Shown here: in pieces, positions 1-6,332 of the stretch | Layout: every line of letters begins with the position of its first letter | Position numbering within the stretch: the stretch's first letter is position 1 | NCBI GenBank assembly: GCA_023436425.1 | Contig: JAEZJD010000136.1 | Coordinates: 1-7,734, forward strand | Length of the DNA stretch: 7,734 bases | Reading direction: 5' to 3' | Source of the DNA: Bacteroidota bacterium | GTDB lineage: Bacteria; Bacteroidota; Bacteroidia; Chitinophagales; Chitinophagaceae | Position numbers and translations under genes: made by a program | The notes under the pieces: generated by a model | What the model saw: the letters and a program-made list of their open reading frames with translations, nothing else | What the model was told of the DNA's origin: nothing | Database searches by the model: none

Positions 1-2
1 GC

Positions 3-284
3 TACGCAGAGCGCAATGCTATTAACTCACCGATTCAGGGTACAGCTGCCGATATGATCAAGCTTGCGATGGTGAAGATTCATTATGCTTTCAAAGAGCA
101 CAGGTTCAAGTCAAAGATGATCTTGCAGGTACATGACGAGCTTGTTTTTGATGTCACGCAGGATGAGGTGGAACAAGTGCAGCCGGTGATTTTAAATTGT
201 ATGGAAAGTGCGCTGAAACTGCCGAACAATGTGCCTGTGGTTGCAGAAGTTGGTGTCGGTGAAAATTGGTTAGAAGCACATTAG
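3..284 (+). CDS. polA: DNA polymerase I, C-terminal fragment (5' end outside window)
   Basis: This is the last 93 codons of family A DNA polymerase I, which fills gaps and replaces RNA primers during replication and repair. The reading frame is open from the left edge to a TAG at 282-284. The polymerase-domain segment RNAINSPIQGTAAD and then motif C, QVHDELVFDV (the HDE carries a metal-binding Asp), are both present. The end, GENWLEAH, closely matches the E. coli Pol I end GENWDQAH, so the 3' terminus is complete. The ATG at 54 is an internal methionine and not a start. The proofreading and 5'-nuclease domains would lie off the left edge and cannot be assessed. No terminator is seen directly after the gene, so read-through into the DsbA-family gene 33 bases downstream is possible. 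Confidence 0.95.
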   Translation, partial: YAERNAINSPIQGTAADMIKLAMVKIHYAFKEHRFKSKMILQVHDELVFDVTQDEVEQVQPVILNCMESALKLPNNVPVVAEVGVGENWLEAH

Positions 285-308
285 TCTTTGTGGTTTGGAG
301 TTTGTAGT

Positions 309-315
309 AGAAGGA
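309..315 (+). promoter_or_regulatory. Ribosome binding site setting the start of the DsbA-family gene
   Basis: AGAAGGA lies two bases before the ATG at 318. It is one of only two convincing Shine-Dalgarno sequences in the window. It supports ATG 318 over the in-frame TTG at 288, which has no such sequence and would add ten residues that do not look like family sequence. The spacing is shorter than usual. Confidence 0.6.
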
Positions 316-317
316 AC

Positions 318-977
318 ATGGATCAATTTATCCCAAGGTTAGTTTATTGCTACGACGCCTACTGCGGATGGTGCTACGGGTTCAGCAAAGTGATCTCCAA
401 AATTGCTGCAGAATACGAAGGCAGATTGGAATTTGAGGTACTCTCCGGCGGAATGATTTTCGACGAAAACCCGAAACATATCGGTGCCATCGCAACTTAC
501 ATCCAGCAGGCATACAAACACGTGGAAGAACGCACTGGCGTTCAGTTTGGACAGGATTACCTATGGCATATTTTCAACCCGGACAAAAGCGATTGGTATC
601 CCGAATCGACAAAACCTGCGATTGCGCTTTGCATATTAAAAGAATATCATCCCGAAAAAGCAGTTTTCATGGCGGCTGATCTTCAGTACGCACTTAACTA
701 CGAGGGACGCGACCTCACAGATGATGAAGCTTACCGACATCTGCTGAACAAATACAATATTCCGGAAGAAGATTTTTATCAAAAGTTGCGAAGCGAAGAA
801 TACAGGGAAAAAGCTTACTACGAATTTGCTTTGGTAAAACAACTTAACGTCACCGGGTTTCCGACCGTGTTGATACAAGTAAATGATTCAAAATTTTACC
901 TGATCGGCCAAGGCTTCACTGATTATGAAACGCTGAAGGCCCGAATAGATAAAGTGTTGCAGGAAGTAACTGTTTAG
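318..977 (+). CDS. DsbA-family thiol:disulfide oxidoreductase, cytosolic type (COG3531-like)
   Basis: The protein has 219 residues and a thioredoxin fold with a helical insertion, as in the DsbA/FrnE group. The active site is CGWC at residues 16-19 within YCYDAYCGWCYGF, the form typical of the predicted disulfide isomerases of COG3531. The loop TGFPT at 179-183, with the presumed cis-proline at 182, packs against the active site in this fold. There is no signal peptide or membrane segment: the CxxC begins 16 residues in, so a cytosolic location is likely. That points to thiol redox or stress work rather than periplasmic protein folding. The gene follows polA on the same strand with a 33-base gap and converges on the minus-strand run. 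Substrate and redox partner cannot be read from sequence. The family call is firm; the exact role is open. Confidence 0.88.
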   Translation: MDQFIPRLVYCYDAYCGWCYGFSKVISKIAAEYEGRLEFEVLSGGMIFDENPKHIGAIATYIQQAYKHVEERTGVQFGQDYLWHIFNPDKSDWYPESTKPAIALCILKEYHPEKAVFMAADLQYALNYEGRDLTDDEAYRHLLNKYNIPEEDFYQKLRSEEYREKAYYEFALVKQLNVTGFPTVLIQVNDSKFYLIGQGFTDYETLKARIDKVLQEVTV

Positions 978-1010
978 CGTTTAGAATTCTTATTGTTCGA
1001 TAATAAAGAG

Positions 1011-1038
1011 AAATAAAAAGCCGGCTTACGGGCCGGCT
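1011..1038 (-). terminator. Rho-independent terminator for the leftward gene run
   Basis: The arms AGCCGGC (1019-1025) and GCCGGCT (1032-1038) pair perfectly over seven bases around a six-base loop. On the minus strand the stem is followed by TTTTT ATTT, a proper terminator tail, and it lies about 25 bases past the stop of the T9SS gene. On the plus strand the stem is followed by GTTAAATG, a poor T-tract, so it would stop transcription from polA and the DsbA-family gene weakly at best. It is the only clear terminator in the window. Confidence 0.8.
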
Positions 1039-1063
1039 GTTAAATGATTCAATAACATTTCTA

Positions 1064-2302
1064 CTATTGAACCACAACTTTTTGAGTAAACACAGATTGT
1101 TTATCTATATCAAACACCTTCACCATGTACACACCTTTGGAATTAGCTTCGTTCAAAGGCAATTCCTGCGTCTGCACTTCGGAGTTTACAGCTACTTTTC
1201 TTTGCATCACGCTTCTGCCTAATACATCAGTCAATTCCACTGTATAGTCGCCTTGCGGCACTTTGCTGAATTGAACTGTGATCCTGTTGGTAGTAACGGG
1301 ATTTGGATAAACTGAAATGAGTTTTGCAAACTTGTCTTCAGCTCTTGCAATCACCGGAACGTCAGCAAACGATTTTCCACCCGTAGAAAGATAGTTTCCG
1401 TTGGCAAGATCAGAGCTTTTGTAAACCGAACCTGCTGCAGTGAACGGCTTCGCAGTCCAGGTTTTCGTGTCAACTTTAAACCAGGAGCTTGCATCTGTTG
1501 CACTGCTTACAATCAAACCGCCATCGCCATCTACAACAGCGCCGTTGGTAGTAAACGTGGCCGGCAGATTTTGAATGTGTCCCAAATAGGTGGCTACTTT
1601 GGTCTGCACATTCACTTTGAAAACACTGTTCGGCGCACTTAAAATAAAGAGATTGCCTTTATCATCTGCAATCATATCGCCGCCAAAAGAACTGCAGCGA
1701 TTATGGATTGAAATGGCATTGTTTGCAGCATCATCTACCAGTGTGCCCAGCTGCTCGATAACGGGCTTTTTACCTGTAGAAAAACGAACGAACGCAGTTC
1801 CATCGTTGTTGATTGCATAGCCGTAACCATCAGGAGCAATCACCATTCTTGTCATAACCTTTGCCTCGTCATTGTGCATGTTACCTAAGCCAGTTAAAGG
1901 CTGATCCGTTACGTAATAAACTTTCATTGTGCGCAGATCAATATAACGGAGTTGGTCGACAAACATAGGCGTGAAGTACAAACGATTATGTTCCCTGTCA
2001 AATGCTGCAGCAGCAACACCATTGCCGAAAGGTGTTCTCAGAAGATTGCCCCATTTTGCATCTGCAGTTAAAGACAATTCCTTTTTTGACACTGCGTCAA
2101 AAACAGTTGTCTTAACGTCGGTGCCGTTCAACAACACGTCTGTGTATTGACCGGTTTGCAGATCGAGTCTGCGCAATGTTGTCCAATTGATGCCCTCTTT
2201 AGTCGCATCTGTTATTGCATAGGCAAAACGATCTTGCGCAAAGCTGGAAAGAGCAAAAAATAAGGTGGATAAAATAAAAGTGAAGCGTAAATATCTTCTC
2301 AT
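1064..2302 (-). CDS. Secreted predicted beta-propeller protein with T9SS type A sorting domain
   Basis: The protein has 412 residues. Residues 1-22 form a signal peptide (basic MRRYLR, hydrophobic core, likely cut after SSFA), leaving Gln23 at the mature N-terminus. The middle, about 30-315, has recurring blade-like strands in which a value is read and followed by a VDTKT/LDLQT/IDLRT-type turn (for example RLYFTPMFVDQLRYIDLRT, NLFILSAPNSVFKVNVQTK, SSWFKVDTKTW), suggesting a beta-propeller. I do not recognise a catalytic motif. Residues about 328-412 are a type A sorting domain: SVYPNPVTTN, then DYTVELTDVLGR, then GVYMVKV and a final TQKVVVQ. Such domains send proteins across the outer membrane by the Bacteroidota type IX system, with surface attachment or release. 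There is no clear Shine-Dalgarno. The gene is the last of the leftward run, 66 bases after paaY with no terminator between, so it could be co-transcribed. A role in phenylacetate use is unproven. Confidence 0.88.
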   Translation of the reverse strand: MRRYLRFTFILSTLFFALSSFAQDRFAYAITDATKEGINWTTLRRLDLQTGQYTDVLLNGTDVKTTVFDAVSKKELSLTADAKWGNLLRTPFGNGVAAAAFDREHNRLYFTPMFVDQLRYIDLRTMKVYYVTDQPLTGLGNMHNDEAKVMTRMVIAPDGYGYAINNDGTAFVRFSTGKKPVIEQLGTLVDDAANNAISIHNRCSSFGGDMIADDKGNLFILSAPNSVFKVNVQTKVATYLGHIQNLPATFTTNGAVVDGDGGLIVSSATDASSWFKVDTKTWTAKPFTAAGSVYKSSDLANGNYLSTGGKSFADVPVIARAEDKFAKLISVYPNPVTTNRITVQFSKVPQGDYTVELTDVLGRSVMQRKVAVNSEVQTQELPLNEANSKGVYMVKVFDIDKQSVFTQKVVVQ

Positions 2303-2368
2303 AGACTTCGTTTTAAGGGTTAATGGACAGGGAAATTACAAAAGTTTTTATGGAAGCCAACAGCAGGG

Positions 2369-2959
2369 CTAACGGTTTTTTTTGAACGGTTGATAATCGA
2401 TTTGAAATGTTTCCGGTTGGTCTGTTTCCTCTCGCAGAGGTTCACAAGGGCGAAGGGAACCGAAACATTGTTGCGGTAACAGCTGGTAAAGCTTTGTACC
2501 TTCTGTTTTCCAAGAAATCATTTCATCACTTACCTGTTTGATAATTTTAGCCGGATTCCCAGCGAGCAAAGAACGGCGTGTAATTTTTTCTCCCTGCCTG
2601 ATGAAAGCCAAAGCGCCAACGATGCACTCGTCTTCCAACTCAACTTCATCCATTATCACAGCATTCATTCCTATCAGGCAATTTCGTCCAATTGTCGCTC
2701 CGTGAATGATTGCACCATGACCAATGTGTGCTGACTCTTTAAGCAAAACCGTAACTCCGGGGAACATGTGAATGGTGCAATTTTCCTGCACGTTGCATCC
2801 ATCTTCAATAATAATTTTCCCCCAATCTCCGAGCAGCGCTGCACCCGGGCCGATGTACACATTTTTGCCAATGATTACGCTGCCCGTGACAGCCGCCTGC
2901 GGATGAACGAAGGCAGTTTCGTGGACGACAGGCTTTATTCCATTGAACTCGTAAATCAT
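2369..2959 (-). CDS. paaY: PaaY, gamma-carbonic-anhydrase-fold thioesterase of phenylacetate catabolism
   Basis: The protein has 196 residues, the same length as E. coli PaaY, and aligns with it end to end (MIYEFNGIKPVVHETAFVHP at the N-terminus; GTKLYQLL and EPLRE near the C-terminus). It is a left-handed beta-helix of hexapeptide repeats with predicted metal ligands His64, His81 and His86 (IGHGAIIHG) and Gln58. In E. coli-type pathways PaaY hydrolyses 2-hydroxycyclohepta-1,4,6-triene-1-carboxyl-CoA, a dead-end product, freeing CoA. The ATG at 2959 is chosen because it gives the family N-terminus; a longer frame from TTG 3094 adds 45 unrelated Cys/Arg-rich residues. The start overlaps the stop of the preceding membrane-protein gene as ATGA, implying translational coupling. 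Oddity: residue 43 in LLGDWG is Leu where the family usually has Arg (RGD). A run of eight A on the coding strand (2383-2376) encodes part of the C-terminal KKN. Confidence 0.9.
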   Translation of the reverse strand: MIYEFNGIKPVVHETAFVHPQAAVTGSVIIGKNVYIGPGAALLGDWGKIIIEDGCNVQENCTIHMFPGVTVLLKESAHIGHGAIIHGATIGRNCLIGMNAVIMDEVELEDECIVGALAFIRQGEKITRRSLLAGNPAKIIKQVSDEMISWKTEGTKLYQLLPQQCFGSLRPCEPLREETDQPETFQIDYQPFKKNR

Positions 2960-3684
2960 GAAGGTGTTGGTTGCTCCTTTTTGACAGCCGGTGGGCCTCT
3001 TTTTATTCTGTTGATGACTGCTATCAACCCCCAAATAACGGCTGCAGTTCCAAGAACACCCACTACCACAGCGGCAGCATCGGATCCGTTGCAACTTAAG
3101 CCGCAGGCAATGGACAGCACAAGCATCAGGAGACCAGCTGCTGCAATGCAGGCAAGAATGATGTACACGGCATCGCTGCCTTCTTTTTTGTTTCCGGTAA
3201 TCTTTGCTTTGCCGTATCTGATCAACTGAAATTTAAACTCCTCTTTTATAATGCGTTTTTCCTTTGCGGAAAACTTCGTTTTTTCCCCACTTTTAAATTG
3301 CTCCAAAAGCTTTTGCGCTTCAGGATATCGATATCCGGGAGGAGTAACAGGAACGGTTGCGCCAGCGGGTTCATACACATGAATTGGCGTATTCAGCTGT
3401 GCGGAAAAACAGATAACCATTAAAAAGCCGGATGTTGCCACAACGCCGTCACACGTTTTTCTCCATACATAATTTTTTACTGATCTGAATCCGGGATAAG
3501 CAGCACAAGCAGTGAAAAATATAAGTATCAGCAAATAAATGCATAACTGAGAGAGTTCAATACCTGCCGCTATAAGTTGTTGTCCTAAAAACCAAGCAAT
3601 AACGAACAAACAGCAGCGTGAAATAACAATCAATATTCGGGCGGACACAGGATGAAGCTTTTCCCAGTACGACAATTGAAGCAT
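2956..3684 (-). CDS. Unknown five-helix membrane protein, translationally coupled to paaY
   Basis: The protein has 242 residues and no function that I recognise. Five hydrophobic segments are visible: about 16-36, 46-64, 80-96, 173-195 and 203-225. Between the third and fourth lies a soluble stretch (97-172) that includes TPPGYRYPEAQKLLEQF and then a very basic, Lys-rich region (about 131-169) with KEKRIIKEEFKFQL. The last two helices form a hairpin holding CGLSCNGSDAAA and GVLGTAAVIWGL, followed by a charged proline-containing tail. From memory, similar modules (EEFK region, KAKITGN, two helices around a Cys-Asn-Gly turn) occur in several Chitinophagaceae proteins of unknown role. There is no signal peptide separate from the first helix and no Shine-Dalgarno. 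The gene lies 82 bases after the S9 peptidase and overlaps paaY by four bases (ATGA), so both are made from one mRNA. A catabolic role is not shown by sequence. Confidence 0.8.
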   Translation of the reverse strand: MLQLSYWEKLHPVSARILIVISRCCLFVIAWFLGQQLIAAGIELSQLCIYLLILIFFTACAAYPGFRSVKNYVWRKTCDGVVATSGFLMVICFSAQLNTPIHVYEPAGATVPVTPPGYRYPEAQKLLEQFKSGEKTKFSAKEKRIIKEEFKFQLIRYGKAKITGNKKEGSDAVYIILACIAAAGLLMLVLSIACGLSCNGSDAAAVVVGVLGTAAVIWGLIAVINRIKRGPPAVKKEQPTPS

Positions 3685-3766
3685 AACAGTGATTTTGGTC
3701 TGATGAAAATAGAGAATTTATTTTCAATACGCACAAGTTCGCGAGCAAATCACCTCTGCGTTTTGA

Positions 3767-5875
3767 CTACTCTCTCCATCCCAACTGATCGAGAATGAAA
3801 GCGTATTTCAACGCAGTCAATTTTTGCCTTTCGAATCTCCCCGATTGACCACCGTGTCCGGCGCCCATTTCCACTCTGAAGAGCACTGGATTCGTACCTA
3901 AGTTATTTTCCCGAACCTTCGCCACCCATTTGGCAGGAGAGAAATATGGGACTTGTGTGTCGTTCAACCCGCCAGTGGCAAGAATTGCCGGGTATTTTGC
4001 AGGTTTCACATTATCAAGTGGTGACCAGCTCAACATGTACTGGTAAAATTTTTCGTTGTTTGGATCGCCCCATTCTTCGTATTCCAAAGTGGTTAATGGA
4101 AGGTCTGTGTTAAACATGTCGGTAATTACATCCATCCAGGGCACTTCGGCAATGACTCCTTTAAAAAGATCCGGACGCATATTGGTGACTGCTCCCATAA
4201 GCATTCCGCCTGCGCTGCCTCCGTTGATGAACAGGTTTTCTTTCGATGTATAGTTTTCATTAACCAGGAACTGAGCGGCGTCTATGAAATCTGTGAATGT
4301 ATTTTTTTTCGTAAGCACTCTCCCGTTTTCATACCATTCCCGTCCCATTTCTTGTCCACCGCGGATGTGTGCTATGGCAAAGCTGATGCCCCTGTCAAGT
4401 AAACTAATAATGCTCGAATTAAAATACGGATCGGTGCTGGCACCATACGAACCATAAGCATAAAGCAACATTGGATTACTTCCATCTTTCCTGAACTTAT
4501 CTTTCCTGTACACAAGTGAAACTGGCACTTTGGTCCCATCCACGGCTGTTGCCCAGAGACGTTTCGTTTCATACAACTTCGAATTGAAGCCTCCTCCGAC
4601 TTGTTGCTGTTTTAATAGCTTCCTATCACCATTATTTAAATTGAATGAATAAGTAGTCGCCGGTGTAGTGAGAGATGAAAAGTTGTAACGGATACTGTCA
4701 AGTGCATATTCGTCGGTCGGCGTGTACATGCTGGCGACATAGGCGTCTTCCCCAAAATTCACTTTTCTCCATTTGTTTGCTCTTCTATCGAAATATTTTA
4801 TTTGAGTGAGCCCGCTCTCCTTCGTTTGTAGCACATAAAAATTTTTGAATACCTCGAAGTCTTGCAAGAGAGCTTTTGGGTCGTGTGGTATCAGGTCCTT
4901 CCAACTATTGATTCCCGGGTTTTTGATGGGCGCGACGACCACTTTGAAGTTCTTTGCATCTTTATTTGTGTAAATGTGGAATACATCTCCTTCAAAATAG
5001 TCAGGCTGATATTTAATTCCAGCCTGCCGCGGCTGAATTAAAACCGGCGATGCCAACGAATAGTTTGCATCGAGGTATCTGAACTCGCTTGTATTTGTGC
5101 TGCCTGAGCCAATGAAAATGTACCGGCTGTTCTTTGACTTTGAAATGCCGACGGAATAAGTGCTGTCCTTTTCCGTGTAAATGATTTTGTCCGTTTTTGG
5201 GTCTGTCCCTAAAGCGTGTTGCATAACCTGGTAGCCCCTCACTGTCGGATCATTTACAACATAATATACGCTCTTGTTATCATTTGCCCACACAATGTTT
5301 CCAGTTGCATTTGAAAGCCGATCACCTAATTCAGCACCAGTTGTAAGATTCTTAAAGTAAATGGCAGATCGTCTGTCGCCCGAGGTATCAATCGCATAAG
5401 CTACATAATTATTTGCCGGACTGGCTGCCCAACCTCGCACGAGATAAATTTGGTGTCCCTTTGACAGCGTGGGCACATCCAAAACAATTTGTTCTTTATC
5501 ATTCAGATCTTTCTTCCTAACGTAATATGGATATTGTTTCCCTTCTTCAAACCGCGTGTAATACCACCAGCCATTTTCTTTTGTTGGCAAAGACTCATCC
5601 CTGCCGGGAATGCGAGCCACCAGTTCATTGTAAATTTTTTTCTGCAAGCCCTCGGTATGCTTCATATACGCCTCTGTGTAGGCGTTTTCCGCTTTCAAGT
5701 GTTCAATAACTTCTGGATCTTTTGGATTGCTCATCCAGAAATAATCGTCTGTCCTTTGCCTGCCATGCTCAGTAAAAATTTTTGAAACCTTTTTTGCAGC
5801 CGGTGGATTTGATTGTGCTATAAGAGATTGATAAAAAATAATAGCAAACAATGAAAAGCAGATTTTTGAGTACAT
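3767..5875 (-). CDS. Exported S9A peptidase, oligopeptidase B-like
   Basis: The protein has 702 residues, close to the usual ~690-700 for oligopeptidase B plus a leader. Residues 1-20 form a signal peptide (MYSKICFSLFAIIFYQSLIA) with Gln21 at +1. About 25-75 is the S9 N-terminal start (RTDDYFWMSN), about 80-430 the seven-bladed propeller, and about 440-702 the alpha/beta-hydrolase domain. The catalytic triad is Ser554 (GGSAGG), Asp639 (GGLNDTQVPY) and His674 (GAGHGG). The segment PLTTLEYEEWG keeps the two glutamates (598 and 600) that correspond to the S1 residues of E. coli OpdB, so cleavage after Arg or Lys of short peptides is predicted. Classical OpdB is cytosolic; the leader places this one in the periplasm or as an exported enzyme. 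It lies 40 bases after paaI, but no link to phenylacetate chemistry is evident. An alternative is a prolyl oligopeptidase, which the Glu pair argues against. Confidence 0.92.
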   Translation of the reverse strand: MYSKICFSLFAIIFYQSLIAQSNPPAAKKVSKIFTEHGRQRTDDYFWMSNPKDPEVIEHLKAENAYTEAYMKHTEGLQKKIYNELVARIPGRDESLPTKENGWWYYTRFEEGKQYPYYVRKKDLNDKEQIVLDVPTLSKGHQIYLVRGWAASPANNYVAYAIDTSGDRRSAIYFKNLTTGAELGDRLSNATGNIVWANDNKSVYYVVNDPTVRGYQVMQHALGTDPKTDKIIYTEKDSTYSVGISKSKNSRYIFIGSGSTNTSEFRYLDANYSLASPVLIQPRQAGIKYQPDYFEGDVFHIYTNKDAKNFKVVVAPIKNPGINSWKDLIPHDPKALLQDFEVFKNFYVLQTKESGLTQIKYFDRRANKWRKVNFGEDAYVASMYTPTDEYALDSIRYNFSSLTTPATTYSFNLNNGDRKLLKQQQVGGGFNSKLYETKRLWATAVDGTKVPVSLVYRKDKFRKDGSNPMLLYAYGSYGASTDPYFNSSIISLLDRGISFAIAHIRGGQEMGREWYENGRVLTKKNTFTDFIDAAQFLVNENYTSKENLFINGGSAGGMLMGAVTNMRPDLFKGVIAEVPWMDVITDMFNTDLPLTTLEYEEWGDPNNEKFYQYMLSWSPLDNVKPAKYPAILATGGLNDTQVPYFSPAKWVAKVRENNLGTNPVLFRVEMGAGHGGQSGRFERQKLTALKYAFILDQLGWRE

Positions 5876-5915
5876 GTGGAAGGATTTAAGCAGTTGAATT
5901 TTTGAAAATAGGAAA

Positions 5916-6326
5916 TTAGATCAACTTTTCCCCGGTTCTGAAGCATGTTCCTTTAAAAAGTGCAACCTGTTCATCTTTTTGATTTGACACCGTAATAAGA
6001 TAGACACCTGTGCTTTTCCCGTTGTGCACTTCTCTTGCTTCCGCAATCAGCACATCGTTTACATGAACTGCCTTCGTGAACGTTATCGTGACGTCGAGCG
6101 CTACAGATAAATTATTTCGGTTATTACAGGCAAATGCAAATGCACTGTCCGCAAGAGAAAAAGGAATTCCGCCATGAACTATACCAAAGCCATTCACCAT
6201 TTCTTGTCGTATAGTCATTTTCACACGGCTGTATCCTTCCTTCACTTTCAGCACCTCCAGTCCCATCCACCGACTAAATTCGTCGTGATCCATCATGTGA
6301 GAAACAACATCCTGCGGCTGCACCAT
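5916..6326 (-). CDS. paaI: PaaI, hydroxyphenylacetyl-CoA thioesterase (hotdog fold)
   Basis: The protein has 136 residues, close to the 140 of E. coli PaaI, and aligns over its full length. The hotdog signature is intact: HGG at 51-53, then FSLADSAFAFACN, with Asp60 matching the catalytic Asp61 of E. coli PaaI, and the C-terminal strand VALFKGTCFRTG. PaaI is a cytosolic tetramer that hydrolyses ring-hydroxylated phenylacetyl-CoA species that cannot enter the main route, freeing CoA. It starts six bases after the stop of the PLP enzyme, so it is in the same operon. There is no Shine-Dalgarno; the start at 6326 is preferred because it gives the family-length N-terminus, although Met11 and Met12 are possible alternatives. 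Confidence 0.93.
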   Translation of the reverse strand: MVQPQDVVSHMMDHDEFSRWMGLEVLKVKEGYSRVKMTIRQEMVNGFGIVHGGIPFSLADSAFAFACNNRNNLSVALDVTITFTKAVHVNDVLIAEAREVHNGKSTGVYLITVSNQKDEQVALFKGTCFRTGEKLI

Positions 6327-6332
6327 AAAACA

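Noticed and set aside
288..317. TTG start for the DsbA-family protein ten codons upstream
   Set aside because: There is no ribosome binding site before it, and the extra residues WFGVCSRRN do not fit the family, whereas ATG 318 has AGAAGGA in front.
2339..2346. Possible Bacteroidota -7 promoter element (AACTTTTG on the minus strand) before the T9SS gene
   Set aside because: It differs from TAnnTTTG in only one fixed base, and the implied leader of about 30 bases is sensible, but no -33 TTTG element sits at the expected distance of about 19-21 bases, so it is not called.
2303..2368. A terminator between paaY and the T9SS gene
   Set aside because: Only a four-base AGCC/GGCT pairing can be found, with no following T-run, so no terminator is called.
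2960..3094. Upstream extension of paaY to a TTG at 3094
   Set aside because: The 45 added residues are Cys/Arg-rich and unlike any PaaY, lie wholly inside the membrane-protein gene in another frame, and the ATG at 2959 gives the exact family length and N-terminus.
3704..3726. Inverted repeat TGAAAAT / ATTTTCA with a nine-base loop upstream of the membrane-protein gene
   Set aside because: The stem is seven bases of almost only A-T pairs with no T-tract placed to act as a terminator. In AT-rich spacer DNA this is expected by chance, though an operator cannot be excluded.
4302..4309. Runs of eight T (4302-4309 and 2376-2383) as possible frameshift sites
   Set aside because: Both encode Lys-Lys-Asn in intact frames whose translated products match their families on either side, so there is no sign of programmed or accidental frameshift.
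5892..5926. AGTTGA / TCAACT inverted repeat spanning the paaI-peptidase gap, and a TGAAAATAG (5903-5911) also found at 3704-3712
   Set aside because: A six-base stem with a loop of over 20 bases is too weak, and a shared AT-rich nine-mer in two spacers is not strong evidence of a common element; the minus-strand form TATTTTCA is two bases off the -7 consensus.
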